Assembly (NCBI GenBank): GCA_030525875.1
Contig: JAUNDV010000006.1
Location: 30,967-94,966, forward strand
Source: Eubacteriales bacterium
GTDB lineage: Bacteria; Bacillota; Clostridia; Lachnospirales; Lachnospiraceae
Reading direction: 5' to 3'
Length of the DNA stretch: 64,000 nucleotides
Shown: positions 35,211-43,952 of the stretch, one piece after another
Numbering within the stretch: position 1 is the stretch's first letter
Layout: each line of letters begins with the position of its first letter
Program-made: the position numbers and the translations under genes
Notes under the pieces: generated by a model
Told to the model about the DNA's origin: nothing
The model's input: the letters and a program-made list of their open reading frames with translations, nothing else
Databases searched by the model: none

Positions 35211-36449
35211 ATGAGCAAACCATTAGACGGCGTACGTGTTGTTGAACTTGCTACATTTATTGCAGCGTCTGCAGCAGGAAGATTTTTAGCAGATTTAGGT
35301 GCAGATGTAATCAAGATCGAGTCTGCAAAGGGAGATCCTTTAAGATATACAGCTCCTTCAGAGGGACGTCCTCTGGATATGTATGAGAATACAACCTGGG
35401 ATCTTGAAAATGGAAACAAGCGTTGCCTTTCACTTAATATGAAGACAGCTGAAGGAAAAGAGGCATTCTTTAAGCTTCTCGAGACAGCAGACGTTCTTAT
35501 AACAAACTGGAGAGTTCAGGCTCTTGAGAGAGCAGGACTTGACTATGAAACACTTAAAGTCAGATTCCCTAAGCTTGTATACGCAATCTGCACAGGCTAT
35601 GGAGAGAAGGGACCAGACCGTGACCTTCCAGGATTTGACTTCACAGCTTTCTTTGCAAGAGGCGGATATTTTGATTCACTTCGTCAGAAGGGAACAGTTC
35701 CATTCAACGGAGTTCCAGGAATTGGTGATCACAACGTAGGTATGAACCTTGCAGCAGGAATCCTTGCAGCTTTATATCAGGCTAAGACAAAGGGAGTTGG
35801 AGAGAAGGTTGAGACTTCATTGTTTGAGTCAGCAGTATTCAACATGGGTATGATGGTTCAGGCATCTAACTATGAAGGAATCGCACAGAACTATCCTATC
35901 AATGTTCGTAATGGCGCAAACCCATTCCTTGGTGCATTCCGCACAAAGGATGATCGTTACCTTCAGTTCTGTACTCCTGACTACAATACTTACTACAAGA
36001 AGTTCATTGCAGTTCTTGGCAGAGAGGATCTTGTAGAAAACGAGAATTACTTCCCAATCTTAACATGTCAGGCTAAGGGACTTGTACCTGAGGTATATGA
36101 TATAGTTACAGAGCAGGTTGCTACAAAGACAGTTGAAGAGTGGAGACCTATTCTTGAGGCTGCTGATATTCCATTTGCATTATGTCAGAACTGGACTGAG
36201 ATCAGAAACGATCCACAGGCTATCGCAAATGACTGCTTCTATGACATGACATATGACAATGGTAATACAAGAAGACTTTGCAGACTTCCTGTTAAGTTTG
36301 AAGAGATGGGAGTACCTGAGTACAGAAGAGGTCCACTTATTGGTGAAAATGGTCCTGAGGTTCTTAAGGAGCTCGGATATAGTGATGAAGAGATCAATGC
36401 TATGCTTGAGAATGGAACATTATATGTTTGGAAGGACGAGCGTAAGTAA
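35211..36449 (+). CDS. Family III acyl-CoA transferase (CaiB/BaiF; HadA/FldA type)
   Basis: Moves CoA from the end product (saturated or enoyl acyl-CoA) to the incoming 2-hydroxy acid, so activation costs no ATP. The 412-residue protein begins LDGVRVVELATFIAAS, and the catalytic Asp143 lies in PGFDFTAFFARGG, which forms the acyl-enzyme anhydride in this family. HadA (isocaproate) and FldA (phenyllactate) are the closest functional precedents; substrate is not readable. AAAGGAG precedes the start, with a possible operator upstream. Strong codon bias. Confidence 0.92.
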   Translation: MSKPLDGVRVVELATFIAASAAGRFLADLGADVIKIESAKGDPLRYTAPSEGRPLDMYENTTWDLENGNKRCLSLNMKTAEGKEAFFKLLETADVLITNWRVQALERAGLDYETLKVRFPKLVYAICTGYGEKGPDRDLPGFDFTAFFARGGYFDSLRQKGTVPFNGVPGIGDHNVGMNLAAGILAALYQAKTKGVGEKVETSLFESAVFNMGMMVQASNYEGIAQNYPINVRNGANPFLGAFRTKDDRYLQFCTPDYNTYYKKFIAVLGREDLVENENYFPILTCQAKGLVPEVYDIVTEQVATKTVEEWRPILEAADIPFALCQNWTEIRNDPQAIANDCFYDMTYDNGNTRRLCRLPVKFEEMGVPEYRRGPLIGENGPEVLKELGYSDEEINAMLENGTLYVWKDERK

Positions 36450-36465
36450 TAAATTAAATAATTAC

Positions 36466-36488
36466 AGGGCTGCAAGCTATGCAGCCCT
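36466..36488 (+). terminator. Intra-cluster hairpin between CoA-transferase and ligase genes
   Basis: AGGGCTGCA and TGCAGCCCT form a perfect 9-bp stem around AGCTA, 16 nt past the CoA-transferase stop and 39 nt before the ligase start. No U-run follows, so it may be a processing or partial-termination site that lowers ligase expression. Confidence 0.5.
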
Positions 36489-36527
36489 ATGCAATTGAGT
36501 AGCTTGTATACTAGTTGCGGAGATGAT

Positions 36528-38123
36528 ATGGAACTTATAGATAAGACACTAGGTCAGTGTTTACATGAACAGGCTTTAAAATTTTCTACAAAAGATGCAA
36601 TAGATTTAGATGACTTTAGCTGTAGCTATCAGGAGCTTGATAATATTTCAAGCCGTATTGCATTAAAATTACAAAAATTGAATATAGTCAGAGGCACTCA
36701 TGTAGGCATATGGGGCGTTAATTCAGCAAAATGGGTTATTCTTTTTTATGCTCTTGAGAAACTAGGTGCTGTACCTGTATTGATAAATACCTGTTACAGG
36801 GAGATTGAAGTCAGAGATATATTAAATCACTTTGATACCGAGGTACTTTTTTATGGTGAAGGCTATAAGGATTTAGTTTATAGGGATATACTTGATAACA
36901 TTGAAGATGAGCTTCATTGCGTTCATGATATGTTTGCTATAGAGGACTTCATAGAATATGATTTTGCACCTTTGGATGAAGAGCATACTCATATGTTAAA
37001 TGACATAATGTCAAAGCTTTCATCATCAGATCCTGCCTGCATGATCTTTACATCAGGAACTACCTCGTTACCTAAGGGAGTAGTGCTTACACACCATAAT
37101 CTGGTCAACAATTCACTTGCTATGATTAAGGCAATGCATTGGAATGAAAATGATAAAATGTGTATATCTGTTCCTTTATTCCATTGCTTTGGAATCACCG
37201 CAGGCATAGTTTCATGTATGCTTTCGGGAATGTCCTTTTATCTTTTGGCATATTTCAAGACAAACCTTGTATGGAATGCTATTGAAAATTGTGGATGTAC
37301 AGTTTTAAATGGCGTACCTAGCATGTTTCTTGCTTTAGTCAAAAAGGAAAAATATAAGGACAGAAATGGCAACAGCCTGAAATCAGGAATAATTGCAGGT
37401 TCTGCATTTAAAGCTTCAGAATATATGGATATCTGCAGAAGATTTCCAAATATGCATTTGCAGCCATCCTATGGACAGACTGAGACCTCACCTTGCATTT
37501 CCATTGCAGACTGGGATGAGGATAATGAAATCAAAGCACTTTCCGGTGGCAAAGTAATTGAAAATGTAGATGTAAGGATAGCAGATCCGCTTACGAATGT
37601 TCCACTTGAAACAGGCACAGTAGGTGAAATTCAGGTTAAGGGCTACAATGTAATGCAAGGATATTACAACATGTCTGAGGCAAATAAAAGAGTATTTACA
37701 GATGACGGATGGTTAAAATGTGGTGACCTGGGTTATCTTGACAAGGATAATTTTTTATATGTTACAGGACGTATAAAGGAAATGATAATACGTGCAGGAG
37801 AAAATATTTCGCCTTTTGAGATTGAAGAAGCTATCATGGATATTGATGCTGTTGAACAGGTTAAGGTAGTAGGTGTACCGGCGCAGGTTCGTCAGGAAGA
37901 AATAGCTGCCTGTATAGTTCTTAAAGAAGGACGAAATATTAGTCTGGAACAGATAAAGGAATATCTCAACAGGAGACTTGCACATTACAAAGTACCAGAG
38001 TATTACATTTTCCTAGAGAAGCTCCCTCTAAATGCAAGCGGAAAGATTGATCTTAAAGAAATAAAAAAAATAGCATTACTTAAGGCCGAAGAAATGAGGC
38101 TCTTAAATCAAAATGAAATATAA
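36528..38123 (+). CDS. Acyl-CoA ligase (AMP-forming)
   Basis: Activates a carboxylic acid with ATP and CoA through an acyl-adenylate. The 531-residue ANL-superfamily protein has the P-loop MIFTSGTTSLPKGVVLTH, QPSYGQTETSP, the adenylate-binding GWLKCGDLGYLD, the hinge GRIKEMI and the catalytic Lys in NASGKIDLKEI. ATG 36528 (CGGAGATGAT upstream) is preferred to 36489. Its codon use is plainer (more AAA, ATA) than its neighbours. That fits a priming role, making the first CoA ester so the CoA-transferase can cycle, as for CarB of caffeate reduction and FldL-type ligases. Confidence 0.9.
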   Translation: MELIDKTLGQCLHEQALKFSTKDAIDLDDFSCSYQELDNISSRIALKLQKLNIVRGTHVGIWGVNSAKWVILFYALEKLGAVPVLINTCYREIEVRDILNHFDTEVLFYGEGYKDLVYRDILDNIEDELHCVHDMFAIEDFIEYDFAPLDEEHTHMLNDIMSKLSSSDPACMIFTSGTTSLPKGVVLTHHNLVNNSLAMIKAMHWNENDKMCISVPLFHCFGITAGIVSCMLSGMSFYLLAYFKTNLVWNAIENCGCTVLNGVPSMFLALVKKEKYKDRNGNSLKSGIIAGSAFKASEYMDICRRFPNMHLQPSYGQTETSPCISIADWDEDNEIKALSGGKVIENVDVRIADPLTNVPLETGTVGEIQVKGYNVMQGYYNMSEANKRVFTDDGWLKCGDLGYLDKDNFLYVTGRIKEMIIRAGENISPFEIEEAIMDIDAVEQVKVVGVPAQVRQEEIAACIVLKEGRNISLEQIKEYLNRRLAHYKVPEYYIFLEKLPLNASGKIDLKEIKKIALLKAEEMRLLNQNEI

Positions 38124-38170
38124 GTACATTTTATGTATATAGTAAACCTTATAAGGAGGAATAAACAAAC

Positions 38171-39319
38171 ATGGCAGAGGCGTTTTTTACAGAACAGCAC
38201 GAGCTTATAAGAAAGCTTGCTCGTGATTTTGCAGAAAAAGAATTGACCAAAGAAATCTTGGATGAGGTTGAGGAAACAGAGGTATTTCCTGAGGAAATCT
38301 TAGACAAGATGGCAAAGGCTGGTTTCTTTGGCGTTAAGATTCCTAAGGAGCTTGGCGGACAGGGAGCTGATGCTCGTTCATACGTACTTGTTATGGAAGA
38401 AATCGCAAGAGTTTCAGGCGTAGCAAGTATTTACGTTTCAAGCCCTAACTCACTTTCAGGCGGACCACTTTTACTTGCTGGAAATGATGAGCAGAAGGAA
38501 AAATATCTTAGACCTGTAGTTACAGGAGAGAAGAAACTCGCATTTGCTCTTACAGAGCCGGGTGCAGGTTCAGATGCAGGTGCAGTAGCTACAACAGCAA
38601 GAAGAGAGGGAGACCACTATGTACTCAACGGACGTAAGTGCTTCATCACAATGGCTCCATTATCTGATTATGCAGTTGTATTTGCAAAGACAGATGTTAC
38701 AAAGGGAAATAAGGGACTTTCAGCATTTGTTGTTGACATGCATGCACCAGGAGTATCTTGTGGTAAGCCAGAGAACAAGATGGGTGTAGTAGGATGTGCT
38801 ACTTCAGATATTATCCTCGAAAATGCAATCGTTCCTGTAGAGGACAGATTAGGCGAGGAAGGCGATGGATTTAAGATTGCCATGCAGACACTTAACACAG
38901 GACGTCTTGGTGTTGCAGCCCAGTCAATTGGTGTAGCCCAAGGCTGTCTTGATGAGGCTGTTAAGTATGCTAAGGAGAGAAAGCAGTTTGGCAGACCTAT
39001 AGGCAATTTCCAGGCAATTTCATTTATGATCGCTGAAATGGCTACAAAGCTTGAGGCAGCTAAGCAGCTTGTTTATAAGGCAGCATATATGATGGATACA
39101 AGACAGGATGCAACTTTAAATGCTTCTATGGCAAAGTATTATGCTTCAGAAGTATGTAATGAGATTGCACAGAAGGCAGTTCAGATCCATGGTGGATACG
39201 GCTTTATCAAGGATTACAAGATTGAGCGTATGTTCCGTGACTGTCGTGTATTTACTATCTACGAGGGTACAAGCCAGGTACAGCAGATGGTAATCAGCGG
39301 AAAGCTTCTTAAGAAGTAA
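38171..39319 (+). CDS. Acyl-CoA dehydrogenase acting as enoyl-CoA reductase
   Basis: FAD flavoprotein of 382 residues. Motifs: FALTEPGAGSDAGA for FAD/substrate binding, NGRKCFIT, QFGRPIGNFQAISF, and the catalytic Glu365 in IYEGTSQVQ at the place used by short-chain enzymes. In this setting it most likely runs as a reductase on the 2-enoyl-CoA from the dehydratase, taking electrons from the EtfBA encoded next (18-nt gap to etfB). AcdA-EtfBA of aryl-acid reducers and CarC are precedents. High codon bias. Confidence 0.93.
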   Translation: MAEAFFTEQHELIRKLARDFAEKELTKEILDEVEETEVFPEEILDKMAKAGFFGVKIPKELGGQGADARSYVLVMEEIARVSGVASIYVSSPNSLSGGPLLLAGNDEQKEKYLRPVVTGEKKLAFALTEPGAGSDAGAVATTARREGDHYVLNGRKCFITMAPLSDYAVVFAKTDVTKGNKGLSAFVVDMHAPGVSCGKPENKMGVVGCATSDIILENAIVPVEDRLGEEGDGFKIAMQTLNTGRLGVAAQSIGVAQGCLDEAVKYAKERKQFGRPIGNFQAISFMIAEMATKLEAAKQLVYKAAYMMDTRQDATLNASMAKYYASEVCNEIAQKAVQIHGGYGFIKDYKIERMFRDCRVFTIYEGTSQVQQMVISGKLLKK

Positions 39320-39337
39320 TGTAGGAGGATATAGAGA

Positions 39338-40123
39338 ATGAAGATATTAGTATGTGTAAAGCAGGTACCTGATACAAACGAAGTAAAAATCGACCCGGTA
39401 AAGGGAACTCTTATCCGTGATGGTGTACCAAGTATCTTAAACCCTGATGATGCAAATGCTTTGGAGGCAGCACTTCAATTAAAGGACAAGGATAATTCAA
39501 TCGTAGTTGATGTTATAACCATGGGACCTCCACAGGCAACATATATGCTTCGTGAGTGTCTTGCAATGGGTGCAGACAATGCATACCTCTTAAGTGACCG
39601 TGCATTTGGAGGAGCTGATACCTGTGCTACTTCTACAACAATTGCAGCCGGAATCAAGAAGGTTGGCGATGTAGATGTTATTTTTGCAGGACGTCAGGCT
39701 ATCGATGGAGATACAGCCCAGGTTGGACCTCAGGTTGCACAGAGACTTAACCTTCCTGTTGTTACCTATGTACAGGATATCCAGATGGGAGACGGCAAGG
39801 TTACAGTACAGAGACAGATGGAAGATGGATATGAGCTTATCGAGGTTCAGACACCTTGTCTCTTAACATGTGTTAAGGAGCTTAATGAGCCAAGATATAT
39901 GTCAATCGGAGCTATTGTAGATGCATATAAGAAGGAGATAACTGTATGGAATCATGAGGATGTTGAGCTTGATCCTGCTGATTGCGGTCTTAATGCATCT
40001 CCTACACAGGTATTCCGTTCATTTACACCTCCTCAGAAGGGTAAGGGAGAAATGCTCAACGGAACAATTGATGAAATGGCAGGCGCACTTGTTGGAAAGC
40101 TTGTTGAAAAGCATCTTATTTAA
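39338..40123 (+). CDS. etfB: Electron transfer flavoprotein beta subunit
   Basis: The 261-residue protein shows MKILVCVKQVPDTNEVK, the nucleotide-binding FAGRQAIDGDTAQVGPQ and the C-terminal recognition segment. EtfB binds NAD(H) and, in bifurcating Etfs, the bifurcating FAD. It forms a heterodimer with the EtfA encoded 21 nt downstream and delivers electrons to the acyl-CoA dehydrogenase upstream. Its start follows GTAGGAGGATATAGAG. Confidence 0.94.
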   Translation: MKILVCVKQVPDTNEVKIDPVKGTLIRDGVPSILNPDDANALEAALQLKDKDNSIVVDVITMGPPQATYMLRECLAMGADNAYLLSDRAFGGADTCATSTTIAAGIKKVGDVDVIFAGRQAIDGDTAQVGPQVAQRLNLPVVTYVQDIQMGDGKVTVQRQMEDGYELIEVQTPCLLTCVKELNEPRYMSIGAIVDAYKKEITVWNHEDVELDPADCGLNASPTQVFRSFTPPQKGKGEMLNGTIDEMAGALVGKLVEKHLI

Positions 40124-40144
40124 TCGTATAGGAGGATAGTTACA

Positions 40145-41338
40145 ATGGCAATTAAGGTTATCTTAGATAAATGTAAAGGTTGTACAAAGTGCGTTAAGTC
40201 TTGCCCATTTACAGCCATTACAATGGAAAATAAAAAGGCAGTGATTGGTGCTGCATGTACAGGCTGCGGACAGTGTGTAGATACATGTCCTTTTGGAGCT
40301 ATTGAAAAGGCAGATGATGGTAAGGAAGCAGCAGATCTTAGCGCTTACCATGGCGTATGGGTATTTGCTGAGCAGAGAGACGGAAAGCTTATGCAGGTTG
40401 CAAGAGAGCTTCTTGGAGAGGGAAGAAAGCTTGCTGATGCAGTAGGATGTGAGCTCTGCGCAGTTCTTTGCGGAAGCGAAGTAGATGGAATCATCAATGA
40501 TCTCTTTGAGTTTGGTGCTGACAAGGTTTACTATGCAAATGCTCCAGAGCTTAAGCAGTACACAACTGATGCATATACAAAGACAATTTACGAGGCTATT
40601 ACAGAGTATAAGCCAGAGATCGTATTACTTGGAGCTACACATATCGGACGTGACTTAGGTCCATGTCTTGCAGTTAGATGTAATACAGGTCTTACAGCAG
40701 ACTGTACAAAGCTTGAGATAAATCCTGAGACAAAGGGAATTATGCAGACCCGTCCAGCATTTGGTGGAAACCTCATGGCAACTATCGTATGTCCTAACCA
40801 CAGACCACAGATGTCAACAGTACGTCCGGGTGTAATGGAGAAGGCAAAGAGAGAGGCTGGAAGAAGAGGAGAGGTAATAGAGCTTCATCCTACATTTGCA
40901 GAGGGCGATATCCGTACAAAGGTTCTTGAGGTTGTTAAGTCAGCTAAGGAAATGGTATCACTTACAGATGCAGAAGTTATCGTATCAGGTGGTATGGGAC
41001 TTGGCAAGGCAGAGGGCTTTGAACTTCTTAAGAAGCTTGCTGACAAGTTTGGCGGAACAATTGCTTCTTCAAGAGCAGCTGTTGATGCCGGCTGGATTGA
41101 CCATGCATATCAGGTAGGACAGACAGGAACAACTGTTAAGCCTAAGATTTATTTTGCCTGCGGTATAAGCGGAGCTATCCAGCACGCAGCAGGAATGCAG
41201 AATTCTGGTCTTATAGTTGCTATCAATACAAATGAAAATGCACCTATCTTTGATATTGCAGATATCGGTATTGTAGGAGATCTTTACAAGGTTATTCCTG
41301 CTATTATCGAAGAGATGGACAAGGTTCCTCAGAAATAA
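40145..41338 (+). CDS. etfA: Electron transfer flavoprotein alpha subunit with N-terminal 2x[4Fe-4S] ferredoxin domain
   Basis: A 397-residue fusion. Residues 1-~55 are a bacterial ferredoxin with Cys10/13/16/20 and Cys38/41/44/48, two complete [4Fe-4S] motifs. The rest is EtfA, ending in the FAD-binding domain ([51 protein letters not shown]). This architecture is known from CarE of caffeoyl-CoA reductase and LctC of lactate dehydrogenase in acetogens, both in electron-bifurcating complexes. Here it suggests NADH-driven enoyl-CoA reduction coupled to ferredoxin reduction. Last gene of the core operon; a terminator follows. Confidence 0.93.
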   Translation: MAIKVILDKCKGCTKCVKSCPFTAITMENKKAVIGAACTGCGQCVDTCPFGAIEKADDGKEAADLSAYHGVWVFAEQRDGKLMQVARELLGEGRKLADAVGCELCAVLCGSEVDGIINDLFEFGADKVYYANAPELKQYTTDAYTKTIYEAITEYKPEIVLLGATHIGRDLGPCLAVRCNTGLTADCTKLEINPETKGIMQTRPAFGGNLMATIVCPNHRPQMSTVRPGVMEKAKREAGRRGEVIELHPTFAEGDIRTKVLEVVKSAKEMVSLTDAEVIVSGGMGLGKAEGFELLKKLADKFGGTIASSRAAVDAGWIDHAYQVGQTGTTVKPKIYFACGISGAIQHAAGMQNSGLIVAINTNENAPIFDIADIGIVGDLYKVIPAIIEEMDKVPQK

Positions 41339-41357
41339 TTTTAATTGATATTATCTG

Positions 41358-41392
41358 GCGTCCGGAATATAATTGTTCCGGACGCTGTATTT
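41358..41392 (+). terminator. Terminator after etfA
   Basis: GCGTCCGGAA (41358-41367) and TTCCGGACGC (41376-41385) form a perfect 10-bp, GC-rich stem around an 8-nt loop, then TGTATTTATT. The following gene still lies close and may be read through. Confidence 0.8.
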
Positions 41393-41420
41393 ATTTACAT
41401 TATAGATCGAGGTAAAGCTT

Positions 41421-42434
41421 ATGATTTCAGATCAGATTGAGGAATTTTTTCCGGGCATATATAGAATTTTAATTCCACTGGCTGGAAATCCTCTTAAGGA
41501 GCTCAACAGCTATGTTATTAAAGGAAATAGCGAATCCAACAACCTGCTTATAGATACCGGTTTTCAGACAAAGGAATGCTATCAGTGCATGGTAGAGAGT
41601 CTTGATAAGCTTGGTATATCCATGGATAATACAGATATACTTCTTACACATCTTCATGCAGATCATTCTGGAAATGCTGCTGCCCTTATAAAAGAAAATA
41701 ATAAAGTATATCTGAGTTCACTTGATACAGAGGTTCTTTTATCTCACAGCAGGAGTCTGCCCGGAGGCGAAGGCGGTATGTATGAATACCAGAGAAACAG
41801 ACTTATAAGGAACCAGATATCTCCTTTGCTTGTAGATAAAATGCTTGAAAATTCCACCTCATATAAGGTTAATCCTGATTATAGCTTTACAAACTATACA
41901 AAGCTTGAAGAGGGAAATATTATTGAAGCAGGAGATTACAAACTGGAAGCAATATATACCTGTGGTCATACCCCGGGACATATGTGCTTTAATGTTCAGG
42001 GAACAGGAATTATGTTTCTTGGAGATCATGTACTTTTTGGAATTACTCCTAATATCACGAACTGGCCGGGAGTAGAGGATTCTCTTGGCGATTATTTAAA
42101 AAGTCTGGATAAAATAAGTAAATATGATGTAAGTATTCCACTTCCGGGACATAGACAGACCGGGGATTTCTATGAAAGAATTGAAAGGCTTAAAGCACAC
42201 CATGAAAAAAGACTTAATGAATGTCTAAATATAGTTGGAAACAGTAAAGGTGCAAAGCTTTATGATATAGCTGGAAATATGAAGTGGAAGATAAGAGCAG
42301 CAAGCTGGGAGGATTTTCCTCCATTACAAAAATGGTTCGCTCTTGGCGAATGCTTATCTCATATTGACTTGTTAAAGAAACAGGGTAGAATTAAAGAATG
42401 TGGAACAGATAAAATCTGGTACGAGTTGTCATAA
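41421..42434 (+). CDS. Metallo-beta-lactamase-fold hydrolase at end of dehydratase cluster
   Basis: A 337-residue protein: MBL domain with the metal site THLHADH (residues 76-82), GHTPGHMCF and GDHVLFG, then a helical C-terminal part from about 240 with a winged-helix-like tail. This layout resembles LACTB2-like hydrolases, some of which act on thioesters or RNA. Position after etfA suggests it could cleave an acyl-CoA or remove a toxic intermediate, but no such activity is shown by sequence. The codon bias is weaker than in the core genes. A weak GAGG ribosome site precedes it. Confidence 0.8.
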   Translation: MISDQIEEFFPGIYRILIPLAGNPLKELNSYVIKGNSESNNLLIDTGFQTKECYQCMVESLDKLGISMDNTDILLTHLHADHSGNAAALIKENNKVYLSSLDTEVLLSHSRSLPGGEGGMYEYQRNRLIRNQISPLLVDKMLENSTSYKVNPDYSFTNYTKLEEGNIIEAGDYKLEAIYTCGHTPGHMCFNVQGTGIMFLGDHVLFGITPNITNWPGVEDSLGDYLKSLDKISKYDVSIPLPGHRQTGDFYERIERLKAHHEKRLNECLNIVGNSKGAKLYDIAGNMKWKIRAASWEDFPPLQKWFALGECLSHIDLLKKQGRIKECGTDKIWYELS

Positions 42435-42548
42435 TACTTCTCGTAATCAGCTTATCACAATTAAAAATTTATAAACTTGCTTATTAAAATATATTTTGAT
42501 AAAATAATCATTCAATTAAATATATTTTTATGAAAGAGAGGCATGCCA

Positions 42549-43592
42549 ATGATTAAGATTGCATTGGATGTAATGGGCGGAGATAACTGCCCAGATTCAA
42601 ATATAGATGGCGCTTTACTTGCTTTGGAAAAAAGCAGCGATATCCATATGGTTCTTTGTGGTCCAGAAGAGCTTATTAAAGAAAAGCTTGGAGCAAAGAG
42701 CAAGGTTTCTATGGATAGAATCAGCATAATAGATGCCAGTGAGGTAATAACTACAAATGAACATCCTGTTTCTGCTATTCAGAAGAAAAAGGATTCAAGC
42801 ATTGTAAAGGGAATTATGGCAGTTAAAAATAATGAAGCAAGTGCCTTCATATCTGCTGGATCTTCAGGTGCTGTACTTGCAGGAGGACAGCTTAAGCTTG
42901 GAAGAGTAAAGCTGGTCCAGCGTACACCATTAGCTACAATCATTCCTACAAAGAAGGGAGTATCACTTCTTTTAGACTGTGGGGCAAATGTCGATGCAAG
43001 GCCTGAATGGATATGTCAGTTTGCACGCATGGGTTCACTTTACATGGAAAAGGTAATGGGCATAAAGAATCCTGTGGTTAAGCTTGTAAACCTTGGCTTA
43101 GAGGATGAGAAGGGCAATGCTTTCATAAAGAGTGTAAAGCCTATGATTGAAGCTCTTCCTAATATAAACTATCAGGGATATATAGAAAGCAGGGAAATAC
43201 CTTATGGTGCAGCTGACGTTATAGTAACAGATGCATGGACAGGAAATGCCATGCTGAAGCTCTATGAGGGTACAGGAAGCGTACTTATAAGCACAATCAA
43301 GTCTACTCTTATGAGTGGCTTTATTACAAAGATAGGAGCTCTTCTTATCATGCCTAAGCTAAAGAAAGAACTTAAGCGTTTTGATGCTTCAGAATATGGC
43401 GGAGCACCTTTGCTTGGACTCAAGGGACTTATCGTAAAATGCCATGGAAATGCAAAGGCAAAGGAAATATGTAATGCTATCCTGCAGTGCGAAAGCTTTG
43501 TAAATGCAGGAATTAATGAAGTGCTTACAGAATATCTTGAAGAGGATGCAAAGGCAATTGATGAAGCTATGAAGCTTTTTGGAAATGCTTAA
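42549..43592 (+). CDS. plsX: Phosphate acyltransferase PlsX
   Basis: Makes acyl phosphate from acyl-ACP for phospholipid synthesis. The 347-residue protein begins MIKIALDVMGGDNCPDS, and GSSGAVLAGG, LLDCGANVDARPEW and DAWTGNAMLKLYEG are family motifs. The ATG at 42549 is 8 nt after GAGAGG; an ATG at 42543 abuts the site. It restarts the conserved plsX-acpP-rnc-smc-ftsY block after the accessory island that separates it from rpmF. Confidence 0.95.
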   Translation: MIKIALDVMGGDNCPDSNIDGALLALEKSSDIHMVLCGPEELIKEKLGAKSKVSMDRISIIDASEVITTNEHPVSAIQKKKDSSIVKGIMAVKNNEASAFISAGSSGAVLAGGQLKLGRVKLVQRTPLATIIPTKKGVSLLLDCGANVDARPEWICQFARMGSLYMEKVMGIKNPVVKLVNLGLEDEKGNAFIKSVKPMIEALPNINYQGYIESREIPYGAADVIVTDAWTGNAMLKLYEGTGSVLISTIKSTLMSGFITKIGALLIMPKLKKELKRFDASEYGGAPLLGLKGLIVKCHGNAKAKEICNAILQCESFVNAGINEVLTEYLEEDAKAIDEAMKLFGNA

Positions 43593-43653
43593 ATGCAGAT
43601 ACAAATATAAATACATAAATATAAACATATGAATATAAACACTTATTTATATA

Positions 43654-43682
43654 TTGATAAAACATTTAATATCTTATAAAAT
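43654..43682 (+). promoter_or_regulatory. Candidate promoter for acpP
   Basis: TTGATA (43654-43659), 17 nt, TAAAAT (43677-43682), 38 nt before the acpP start. The upstream trailer of plsX is A/T-rich with a degenerate repeat of AATATAAAC. Confidence 0.5.
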
Positions 43683-43720
43683 CATACATGAATATATTTT
43701 ACTAATTGAGGAGATTTACT

Positions 43721-43948
43721 ATGGAGTTTGAAAAGTTACAGTCTATCATCGCAGATATTATGAATATTGATGCAGAGGAAATCACATTAGATACTACTTT
43801 TGTTGATGATCTTGGAGCAGATTCATTAGATATTGCCCAGATTATGATGGGTATAGAGGATGAGTTTGGTGTAGAAATCCCATCTAATCTTATTGAGGAT
43901 ATTGTAACAGTAGGAGATGCAGTTGAGCAGATAAAAGCCGCTGTTTAA
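43721..43948 (+). CDS. acpP: Acyl carrier protein
   Basis: A 75-residue acidic carrier of fatty-acid synthesis with the 4'-phosphopantetheine Ser in GADSLD (about residue 37). It begins MEFEKLQSIIADIM at 43721, where GAGGAG is well placed; an upstream in-frame ATG would add five basic residues and is not favoured. It is 4 nt before rnc, so they are co-transcribed. Confidence 0.97.
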   Translation: MEFEKLQSIIADIMNIDAEEITLDTTFVDDLGADSLDIAQIMMGIEDEFGVEIPSNLIEDIVTVGDAVEQIKAAV

Positions 43949-43952
43949 TAAA

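Noticed and set aside
25700-42540. Prophage or integrative element as source of the island
   Set aside because: No integrase, recombinase, transposase, replication or conjugation gene and no tRNA-linked attachment repeat was found at either edge.
43593-43720. CRISPR-like or satellite repeat after plsX
   Set aside because: The A/T-rich AATATAAAC units are short, degenerate and unspaced; no repeat-spacer pattern is present here or anywhere in the window.
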